Shown here: positions 41,155 through 47,641 of the stretch, piece after piece
Layout: each line of letters begins with the position of its first letter
How positions within the stretch are numbered: position 1 is the stretch's first letter
Assembly: GCF_014192095.1 (NCBI RefSeq)
Contig: NZ_JACHXN010000004.1
Location: 186,001 to 250,000 of the forward strand
From: Phyllobacterium trifolii
GTDB taxonomy: Bacteria; Pseudomonadota; Alphaproteobacteria; Rhizobiales; Rhizobiaceae
Length of the DNA stretch: 64,000 nucleotides
Direction of reading: 5' to 3'
The notes under the pieces: model-generated
The model's input: the letters and a program-made list of their open reading frames with translations, nothing else
Databases searched by the model: none
What the model was told of the DNA's origin: nothing
Made by a program: the position numbers and the translations under genes

Positions 41155-41445
41155 TTAGTTTGTCGTCTTCTTCTTCGGAGCCATCGTGCCCATGGCATCA
41201 GGCTTCATCGCATCCTTTTTCGTCATGGTGCTTTTCGTCATTGTATCCTTTTTCATCGCCATTGTGTCGCATTCCTTCATCATGGAATCCTTCTTCATGG
41301 CGTCTTTTTCCATGCCGGCATGTTTCATGCAGTCAGCCTTGTTCATGGGCTTCATGGCGTCTTCGGCCTGGGCAATGCTGGCTCCAGCAAATGCTGTTGT
41401 CAAAGCGAAAGCCGAAAGCGCGATGCTGCGTGTGAGAATGTTCAT
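41155..41445 (-). CDS. Exported methionine-rich pentapeptide (MxKDx) repeat protein, MrpX-like
   Basis: 96 residues from the ATG with GGGAGAACATCC upstream. Signal peptide of ~27 residues ending SIAQA, then a 69-residue mature part that contains 14 methionines (20%), spaced in units such as DAMKK, DSMMK, DTMAM, DTMTK and DAMKP, and two cysteines. Low complexity, very hydrophilic. In the hypochlorite response described in Azospira, such a peptide is a sacrificial methionine source that is oxidised by HOCl and then re-reduced by the YedY-type enzyme. Here the same partners follow directly. Related 'MXKDX' proteins have also been linked to copper, so metal binding is the alternative. Confidence 0.85.
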   Translation of the reverse strand: MNILTRSIALSAFALTTAFAGASIAQAEDAMKPMNKADCMKHAGMEKDAMKKDSMMKECDTMAMKKDTMTKSTMTKKDAMKPDAMGTMAPKKKTTN

Positions 41446-41548
41446 GGATGTTCTCCCTTGGTTTGAATGAGACACGAATGCAAGTGTCTTCGAGTTTCAG
41501 ATGCCCTTTGACATCCGCGTGATCCTGGGAACACCAGGAATGCTTGAT

Positions 41549-42268
41549 TTATTCGGTAGCGGCGGCGAGTATCGGCCCGCCATTCGGTGTCTGTATGAGA
41601 ACGGCTGTCCGCAGCCCCGGCTTGGTAGCGGGAAAAGTCACCGTCTGCGGCTTGCCGCTCCAGCTACCGACTTTGGTCAGGCTATGAACGACGTTTTTAT
41701 GGGGAAGCGTGTGGCCGCTATTCTCGCCGCTTCTAACCGGCACGTTTACGGTCTGGTCATTATAGGTGACGAGCCAGATATCCGCATTGCCGCCGGGCGC
41801 CTTGCCTTCGCCGATCGTCAGGGAATGACTTTTCAAGTCCAGTCGCGGCGCGCTGAGGGTCCCTTGCGTCTTGATGAGCTGGTCCACTTCGGAAATCCTG
41901 TTGCCGACAACATCGGCGCGCCCGTTAACCACCATTTGCGGCGTGAAAGGTCCATCGCGGCCAAGCGGCGTCTCGTAGACTTCCTGGCGGTCCGTATATT
42001 CTGGCTTGGCAAAAATATCCTTCCACCCGAGACGGTCCCAATAGGTCACTCCAAAGCTTAGGGCTAGGATACCCGGGCGCTTGCTAAGCTCGATCAGATT
42101 GGCATTTGCCGGCGGGCAGGAAGAACAGCCTTGGCTGGTGAAGAGTTCGACCACGGTGAGCGGCCGCGAGGTGTCGGCATAGGCTCCACCGCCCGCGCCA
42201 AGCATGACAGTTGCGGCGGTCAATGCGATGGACACCATATGAGAGCGCTTTGGCTGAATTCCCATCAT
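41549..42268 (-). CDS. DUF1223 secreted thioredoxin-like protein
   Basis: 239 residues from the first of two adjacent ATGs after AGGAGTTG. Signal peptide with MVSIALTAATVMLGAGGGAYA, then the DUF1223 opening RPLTVVELFTSQGCSSCPPANANL, where CSSC sits at the position of a thioredoxin active site, YWDRLGWKDIFAKPEYTDRQ and TPQMVVNGRADVVG. The family is periplasmic with unknown reaction. It is the first gene of the leftward operon and follows the GTAACC-N16-CGTAT promoter, so it is probably part of the same stress response and may handle oxidised thiols. Confidence 0.85.
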   Translation of the reverse strand: MMGIQPKRSHMVSIALTAATVMLGAGGGAYADTSRPLTVVELFTSQGCSSCPPANANLIELSKRPGILALSFGVTYWDRLGWKDIFAKPEYTDRQEVYETPLGRDGPFTPQMVVNGRADVVGNRISEVDQLIKTQGTLSAPRLDLKSHSLTIGEGKAPGGNADIWLVTYNDQTVNVPVRSGENSGHTLPHKNVVHSLTKVGSWSGKPQTVTFPATKPGLRTAVLIQTPNGGPILAAATE

Positions 42269-42320
42269 CAACTCCTGAAAACTGTGAATGATCGGTCATG
42301 TGTGCCGGTCACATCAGGGA

Positions 42321-42347
42321 ATACGAAGGGAACCAGAAATAGGTTAC
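42321..42347 (-). promoter_or_regulatory. ECF (SigF-type) promoter for the DUF1223-mrpX-yedZ-yedY operon
   Basis: On the minus strand: GTAACC (42347-42342), 16 bases, CGTAT (42325-42321). The predicted transcript would start near 42313 and leave a ~45-base leader before the ATG at 42268. The hexamer and spacing equal those before the sigma factor gene on the other strand. Confidence 0.75.
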
Positions 42348-42425
42348 AGCGATCACGGTTTGGTGATCATTCTTTGGTGGAATCCTGTTTCAAGCATTGA
42401 CGTTCCGCCATGTTCCATCTCATCT

Positions 42426-42452
42426 GTAACCTTTATCCCGCATCGCGCGAAT
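42426..42452 (+). promoter_or_regulatory. ECF (SigF-type) autoregulatory promoter
   Basis: GTAACC (42426-42431), 16 bases, CGAAT (42448-42452). It agrees with the GTAACC/CGAA promoter known for SigF-type ECF factors in Caulobacter. Transcription would begin only about 8 bases before the GTG start of the sigma gene. Confidence 0.75.
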
Positions 42453-42467
42453 AAGGATTGAAACGGA

Positions 42468-43022
42468 GTGAATCCGGTCGAAACGCGGTTGAAAGAACTG
42501 ATGCTCGCGAGCCTCGATGGCGATGCGCGGAGCTATGGCATTCTCCTGAATGACCTTGCCAGGCATCTGCGCTTCTATTTCCTCCGCCGGTTGTCGGATG
42601 CGCACAAAGGCGACGCCGACGACCTCGTGCAGGAAACCCTGATGTCGCTGCATACACGGCGCGCGACATATGAGACCGACCGGCCTTTTACAGCGTGGCT
42701 GCATGCGATCGCACGCTACAAGCTGATCGATCATTTCAGGCGAAACCGTATTCGCGCAACGGTTCCGCTCGACGATGCGGAGGATCTGTTCGCTGTTGAC
42801 CAGTCCGACGCCGCAGCCGATCGCATGGATGTGGAGCGGCTACTGCAATCGGTGCCGGAAAAATCGCGGGACCTGATCTACAGGACGAAGATCGAAGGCC
42901 AGTCTATCGCCGAGGTTGCGCAAAGCACCGGACTTTCGGAAGCTTCGGTCAAGGTAGGGATACACAGAGGAATCAAGGCGATTGCAGCGAAGTTGAAAGG
43001 ACGGGCAGATGACGACCGATGA
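42468..43022 (+). CDS. sigF: ECF RNA polymerase sigma factor, SigF/EcfF type
   Basis: 184 residues from the GTG at 42468. Region 2 at ~15-85 (ARHLRFYFLRRLSDAHKGDADDLVQETLMSLHTRRATY and FTAWLHAIARYKLIDHFRRNR), region 4 at ~120-178 (LLQSVPEKSRDLIYRTKIEGQSIAEVAQSTGLSEASVKVGIHRGIKAI). The pairing with an NrsF-type gene puts it in the group that answers periplasmic oxidative, chlorine or metal stress. GTG is preferred because the family starts about 10 residues before LDGD; a TTG at 42489 is the alternative. The promoter lies so near that translation may be leaderless. It overlaps nrsF by 14 bases. Confidence 0.92.
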   Translation: MNPVETRLKELMLASLDGDARSYGILLNDLARHLRFYFLRRLSDAHKGDADDLVQETLMSLHTRRATYETDRPFTAWLHAIARYKLIDHFRRNRIRATVPLDDAEDLFAVDQSDAAADRMDVERLLQSVPEKSRDLIYRTKIEGQSIAEVAQSTGLSEASVKVGIHRGIKAIAAKLKGRADDDR

Positions 43023-43650
43023 CCTGATCGCCCGCCTGACCGGCGAGTTGAAGCCGGTATCGCGCTTGGCCGTTCTATGGCGGGTCGTGATCGGCCTCGG
43101 CATTAGCCTCCTTGTCTCGTCCGCCATGATGTACTTCTGGCTCGGCATGCGACCCGACATGATGACGGCGGCGGGAACGATGATGTTCTGGACCAAGTTC
43201 GCCTATACGCTGATACTCGCTGTAGCTGGTGTCTGGGCGGTCAAGCGCATCGCTTATCCGCTCGGCAGCATCCGGGTCAGTCTCGCTCTGATGGCCGCGA
43301 CGATCGTGGTGATGATCGTTCTCGCCATGGCGAAACTGGCGATGACACCACCTGATCAACATATGGCGATGATGACGGGCCATACGGTTGCTGTTTGTAC
43401 CCGCAACATCGTCATGCTGTCACTGCCCTTGCTGGTCGGCGCGTTCTGGGTGCTGCGCGGGCTGGCGCCGACGCGCCTGACCGTTGCAGGTGCTGCGGCG
43501 GGTCTTGCCGCCGGCGCCATTGCTTCACTGGTTTACTCGTTCCACTGCGATGAAAGCGCCATGCCGTTCATTGCGGTCTGGTACACGCTCGGCATTCTGA
43601 TCCCCGGCCTGATCGGCGCCATTGCCGGGCGTTTCGTGCTGCGGTGGTAG
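43009..43650 (+). CDS. nrsF: NrsF/DUF1109 anti-sigma factor
   Basis: 213 residues with six hydrophobic helices from residue ~24 on and a short cytoplasmic N-terminus (TTDDLIARLTGELKPVSRLAV) that would bind the sigma factor. Two cysteines, Cys130 (HTVAVCTRNI) and Cys180 (YSFHCDESAMPF), sit at helix ends on the periplasmic side; a conserved cysteine pair of this kind is needed for signal sensing in the family. It should hold SigF at the membrane until oxidised. Many methionines in the first loops (MRPDMMTAAGTMMF, HMAMMTGH) could also be sensed. Confidence 0.92.
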   Translation: MTTDDLIARLTGELKPVSRLAVLWRVVIGLGISLLVSSAMMYFWLGMRPDMMTAAGTMMFWTKFAYTLILAVAGVWAVKRIAYPLGSIRVSLALMAATIVVMIVLAMAKLAMTPPDQHMAMMTGHTVAVCTRNIVMLSLPLLVGAFWVLRGLAPTRLTVAGAAAGLAAGAIASLVYSFHCDESAMPFIAVWYTLGILIPGLIGAIAGRFVLRW

Positions 43651-43674
43651 CTCTGGCTATTACCCTTGCGGAGC

Positions 43675-44472
43675 TTATTTTGCTACCAGCCATTCATGCT
43701 CGACCGCATTGTGGAATTTCCACGTGCGCTTTGGTCCTGCCATGACGTTGAGATAATAGAGATCGTAGCCGTGGCAGGCGGCGCAGGGGTGATAACCCTT
43801 GGGGACCATCACCACATCGCCGTCCTCGATAGCCATGGCCTCGTCCAGCGCGCGGTCATCCGTATAGACCCGCTGAAAGCCAAAGCCCTGGCGAGGGTTG
43901 AAGCGGTGATAATAGGTCTCTTCCAGATAGGACTCTGCGGGAAGGTTGTCTTGGTCGTGCTTGTGCGGCGGGTAGCTCGACGTATGGCCGCCCGGTGTGA
44001 TCACCTCCACGACCAAGAGCGAATCCGCAGGCTCGTTCTCCGGCAGAATATTGGTGACGTAGCGTGTATTGGTACCCTTGCCGCGTGTCTCTTGACTGAG
44101 ACCCTCCGGCGAAATTATCCTCACCGGCAATCCACCGCCAAGCCCCGGCGCCGAACAGACCGCAATTTCGACATCCGTCTCCGCGGAGACCCACCAATCG
44201 GATCCCTCCGGCAGATACACTGACCAAGGCTTGCCTTCGAAGGGCGACATGCGGTCTCCGAGCAGCCCGAGGTCCTCGCCATTGGCCGTGACTTTGCCCT
44301 TGCCCGTCACGAAGACCAGGCAGACTTCCTTGTCTTCCGTTTTTCCGCAAACCGACTGGCCGGCATCCAGCTTGTGCAAATCGAAACCGACATAGGTCCA
44401 GCCCGCTATTTCAGGCGTCACGTGAGCCACATGGCCCGGGCCTTGCATGGCCTTCAAAAGCAGTTTCGACAT
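43675..44472 (-). CDS. iolB: 5-deoxy-glucuronate isomerase
   Basis: 265 residues. KxGxH-type cupin features of the family: WTYVGFDLHKLDAGQSVC, VEVITPGGHTSSYPPHKHDQDNLPAESYLEETYYHRFNPRQGFGFQRVYTDD with the metal-binding His/Glu set, and DVVMVPKGYHPCAACHGYDLYYLNVMAGP. It converts 5-deoxy-glucuronate to 5-dehydro-2-deoxygluconate in inositol breakdown. AAGGAG precedes the ATG. Last gene of the leftward iolC-iolD-iolE-x-iolB operon. Confidence 0.96.
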   Translation of the reverse strand: MSKLLLKAMQGPGHVAHVTPEIAGWTYVGFDLHKLDAGQSVCGKTEDKEVCLVFVTGKGKVTANGEDLGLLGDRMSPFEGKPWSVYLPEGSDWWVSAETDVEIAVCSAPGLGGGLPVRIISPEGLSQETRGKGTNTRYVTNILPENEPADSLLVVEVITPGGHTSSYPPHKHDQDNLPAESYLEETYYHRFNPRQGFGFQRVYTDDRALDEAMAIEDGDVVMVPKGYHPCAACHGYDLYYLNVMAGPKRTWKFHNAVEHEWLVAK

Positions 44473-44475
44473 GGT

Positions 44476-44715
44476 TTACTCCTTATCGGTGCCAGCGTCT
44501 TCCGACTTGACAGTTTCCGCCGGCTCAATGGGTTCGGATGCATCGAAGATGATGAAGAACTGCCAGATCCCGTAGGCGGCGAAAGCCAAAACGATGATGC
44601 CCCAGAACGGCGTACCGGTCGCGAACTCGAAGATCGACCAGGCGATGCAGAACGCCACAACTGCAACGCGCCGCCAGAGCGGGCGAAACCAGGGGTGATT
44701 ACTGTCTTTGTTCAT
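44476..44715 (-). CDS. Small two-helix membrane protein in the iol operon, 79 aa
   Basis: Start at the ATG giving MNKDSNHPWFRPLWRR; six further upstream codons are possible. Two helices, RVAVVAFCIAWSIFEFATG and FWGIIVLAFAAYGIWQFFIIF, then an acidic tail (EPIEPAETVKSEDAGTDKE). It lies between iolE and iolB with only a few bases to either side, so it is co-transcribed. Similar small membrane proteins occur at this place in other rhizobial iol operons. Function unknown. Confidence 0.8.
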   Translation of the reverse strand: MNKDSNHPWFRPLWRRVAVVAFCIAWSIFEFATGTPFWGIIVLAFAAYGIWQFFIIFDASEPIEPAETVKSEDAGTDKE

Positions 44716-44729
44716 GTTTAACCCACTTT

Positions 44730-45659
44730 TCAACCCTTGGGGAAACCCTGAGTCTCGACCGTATAGCCGGCGGCACTCATAACCCGCATCAGTTCCTTAT
44801 AACCGACTTGCGCCATCTTGAGCGGTGGATTTTTCTTCGGATCCTGTTCGGCCTCGACCACGAACCAGCCCTCATAGCCGTAATCGGCAAACTTTTGGAC
44901 GATTGCACCGAAATCCAGCGAGCCGTCACCCGGTACGGTGAAGGCGCCGAGGGCAACCGCGTCGAGGAAGGACTGCCTCGAGCGGTCCAGACCGTCGATC
45001 ACCGGCATGCGGACATCCTTGACATGCACGTGGTTGATCCGCCGGTGATGATTGTCGATTGCGCGCAGTACATCGCCGCCAGCGAAGGCCAGATGGCCGG
45101 CATCCAGCAGGAGCGGAATACCCTCGCCCGAATATTTCATGAAGGCGTCGAGCTCCGGTTCGGTTTCGACGACTGCGGCCATGTGGTGATGGTAGGAGAG
45201 CGGCATCCCCTGCTGTGCGCACCATTCACCGAACTCGGTGACCTTGCGAGCATAGGCCTTCATCTCCTCGTCGCCGAGTTTCGGTTTGGTAGCCAGGGGC
45301 CTGGATCGATCGCCCTGGATCGAGCGGCCGACCTCGCCGTAGACGATGCAGGGCGCATTCACGGCCTTGAAAAGGTCGATCATCGGCTGGATGCGGTCCT
45401 TGTTCTTCGCCAGATCCTCGTCAACCAGCGTGCCCGAGAACCAACCGCCGCACAGCGTAACATCCGCCTCCCGCAGGATCGGCAGCATCACATCTGGATC
45501 GTTGGGAAATCGGCGGCCCATTTCCATGCCGGTAAAGCCCGCAGAACGCGATTGGCGAAGGCACTCCTCCAGCGAGACGTCGTCACTGAGCTCCGCGAGA
45601 TCATCGTTCCACCATGCGATCGGGGACATGCCCAGTTTTGCCTTCACGTCATTCTCCAT
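44730..45659 (-). CDS. iolE: myo-Inosose-2 dehydratase
   Basis: 309 residues from the ATG giving MENDVKAKLGMSPIAWWNDDL, the normal family opening; the frame continues 16 codons up without a ribosome site. TIM-barrel xylose-isomerase-like fold with metal and substrate residues in LSYHHHMAAVVE, LLLDAGHLAFAGGD, INHVHVKDVR and GWFVVEAEQDPKKNPP. It removes water from scyllo-inosose to form the trihydroxycyclohexanedione that IolD opens. Confidence 0.95.
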   Translation of the reverse strand: MENDVKAKLGMSPIAWWNDDLAELSDDVSLEECLRQSRSAGFTGMEMGRRFPNDPDVMLPILREADVTLCGGWFSGTLVDEDLAKNKDRIQPMIDLFKAVNAPCIVYGEVGRSIQGDRSRPLATKPKLGDEEMKAYARKVTEFGEWCAQQGMPLSYHHHMAAVVETEPELDAFMKYSGEGIPLLLDAGHLAFAGGDVLRAIDNHHRRINHVHVKDVRMPVIDGLDRSRQSFLDAVALGAFTVPGDGSLDFGAIVQKFADYGYEGWFVVEAEQDPKKNPPLKMAQVGYKELMRVMSAAGYTVETQGFPKG

Positions 45660-45727
45660 TCCGAATTGAGGTTTTGTTTTTGCCAGTCGAGAACCAGCCG
45701 TCATCACCCGGCTCTATAACCTGTCAC

Positions 45728-45745
45728 CCCCTCTGGCCAGAGGGG
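45728..45745. other. 18 bp perfect palindrome between iolD and iolE
   Basis: CCCCTCTGG followed by its exact complement CCAGAGGGG, no loop, 21 bases past the iolD stop on the leftward transcript. As RNA the innermost pairs would open and give a stem of about seven G-C rich pairs. No T tract. Possible mRNA-processing or partial termination site inside the operon. Confidence 0.4.
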
Positions 45746-45766
45746 TACGATCATTCGCCACGACAT

Positions 45767-47617
45767 TTAGTTGCCGACCGACCTCAGCTTGATCGCTTCC
45801 TCATAGGCCTTGCGCTTGGCATTGACCTCGCTGCGCTGGCTGACCTCAGGCACAGCGACATCCCACCATGCACCGCCCTCTTCCGTCGAAACCAGCGGAT
45901 CGGTATCGATCACCACAACCGTCGTGCGATCGTTCTGCTTGGCCCGTGCGAGAGCGCTTTCGAGTTCTGCAATCGACGCTACCTTCTCGGATATCGCGCC
46001 AAGGCTGCGGGCGTGTGCAGCGAAATCTATCTCCAGCAGGACCTCGTGTTTCGTGTCCCGAAAGAGATTGTTGAAGTTCGCCCCGCCTGTGCCCATCTGC
46101 AGCCGGTTGATACAGCCATAGCCACGATTGTCGAGCAGTACGATGTTGATCTTCTGGCCGAGCATCACCGATGTGGCGATCTCCGAATTCAGCATCATGT
46201 AGGAGCCATCGCCAATCATGACCACAACCTCATCGTCAGGCTTGGCCATCTTGGCGCCGAGCCCACCCGCGATCTCATAACCCATGCAGGAGAAACCATA
46301 TTCGGCATGGTACGAGCCGGGTGCGCCTGCCTGCCAGAGCTTGTGCATTTCGCCCGGCAAGCCTCCTGCCGCGTGCAGGACAGTGGCTTCGCTGCCCATG
46401 GTTCGTTGAACGGCACCTATGACCTGCGCGTCAGAAGGCAGCGATACATTTGTCGGGCCTGTGACCTTTGCCGCAGCTCTCTGCCATTCCGCCTTGCCAT
46501 TTTCGGCTTTCTCGGTCCAGCGTTTCGGAGCGCGATAGTTCTTGAGCCCGGCGGCAAGTTCGATCAGGCCCTCCCGTGCATCACCCACCAGCGGCAACGC
46601 CCGGTGCTTGGCCGCATCGAACGGCTGGATGTTGAGGCCGATAAAGGTCTTCTCGGTATTCTGGAACAATGCCCACGAGCCGGTGGTGAAGTCCTGGAGC
46701 CGCGTTCCGACCGCGAGGATGACATCGGCCTCCTGCGCCAGCCGGTTGGCTGCTGACGTCCCGGTGACGCCGACAGCCGCCATGTTGAGCGGGTGCCTGT
46801 CCGGCAGCGAGGATTTGCCGCCCTGGGTCTCGCAGACCGGAATACCGGCCGCCTCGACGAAATCGGCGAGTTCGCGGGAGGCTTCGGAATAGATGACACC
46901 GCCGCCGGCGATCACCAGCGGCTTTTCCGCCGAACGCAGCGCGCCGATTGCGGCGGCGAGCTCGCCGACATCGGGCCGCGGGCGTCTCGGTGCCCAAAGC
47001 CGCTCCTCGAAGAAGCTTTCCGGATAGTCATAGGCTTCGGCCTGCACATCCTGGCACAGGGCGAGCGTTACCGGCCCGCATTCGGCAGGGTCGGTGAGCA
47101 CGGTCATTGTTCGTTGCAGCGCAGGGATGATCTGTTCCGGCCGCGTGATACGATCGAAATAGCGCGACACCGGCCGAAAGCAATCATTGGCGGAAACTGT
47201 GCCATCGCCAAAAGATTCCACCTGCTGCAGCACAGGATCCGGAACACGGTTGGCGAAGACATCGCCAGGCAAGAGCAAAAGCGGCAGGCGGTTGACATGC
47301 GCCAGCGCGGCAGCCGTCACCATGTTCGTTGCACCGGGCCCAACGGAACTCGTCACCGCCATCATGCGGCGGCGGAAAGTCGCCTTGGCAAAGGCAATAG
47401 CGGCATGGGCCATCGCCTGTTCGTTATGGGCGCGATAGGTCGGTAGTTCTTCGCGGACCTGATAAAGCGCCTCGCCGAGACCGGCGACATTGCCATGGCC
47501 GAAAATGGCCCAGACGCCCGCAAAGACAGGTACTTTCTTGCCGTCGATCACCGTCATCTGCTGGCTCAGAAACCGCGTCAGGGCCTGTGCCATGGTCAGG
47601 CGTATTGTCTTCGTCAT
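45767..47617 (-). CDS. iolD: 3D-(3,5/4)-trihydroxycyclohexane-1,2-dione acylhydrolase
   Basis: 616 residues, a thiamine-diphosphate enzyme of the acetolactate-synthase fold. N-terminal PYR domain with GHGNVAGLGEALY and the catalytic-type Glu region NEQAMAHAAIAFAK; middle domain ~205-340; C-terminal PP domain with the cofactor motif VMIGDGSYMMLNSEIATSVMLGQKINIVLLDN. It hydrolytically opens the cyclic diketone to 5-deoxy-glucuronate. GGGAGGAGACTGAC precedes the ATG, and 24 bases separate it from iolC. Confidence 0.96.
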   Translation of the reverse strand: MTKTIRLTMAQALTRFLSQQMTVIDGKKVPVFAGVWAIFGHGNVAGLGEALYQVREELPTYRAHNEQAMAHAAIAFAKATFRRRMMAVTSSVGPGATNMVTAAALAHVNRLPLLLLPGDVFANRVPDPVLQQVESFGDGTVSANDCFRPVSRYFDRITRPEQIIPALQRTMTVLTDPAECGPVTLALCQDVQAEAYDYPESFFEERLWAPRRPRPDVGELAAAIGALRSAEKPLVIAGGGVIYSEASRELADFVEAAGIPVCETQGGKSSLPDRHPLNMAAVGVTGTSAANRLAQEADVILAVGTRLQDFTTGSWALFQNTEKTFIGLNIQPFDAAKHRALPLVGDAREGLIELAAGLKNYRAPKRWTEKAENGKAEWQRAAAKVTGPTNVSLPSDAQVIGAVQRTMGSEATVLHAAGGLPGEMHKLWQAGAPGSYHAEYGFSCMGYEIAGGLGAKMAKPDDEVVVMIGDGSYMMLNSEIATSVMLGQKINIVLLDNRGYGCINRLQMGTGGANFNNLFRDTKHEVLLEIDFAAHARSLGAISEKVASIAELESALARAKQNDRTTVVVIDTDPLVSTEEGGAWWDVAVPEVSQRSEVNAKRKAYEEAIKLRSVGN

Positions 47618-47641
47618 GTCAGTCTCCTCCCGGGCTATATG

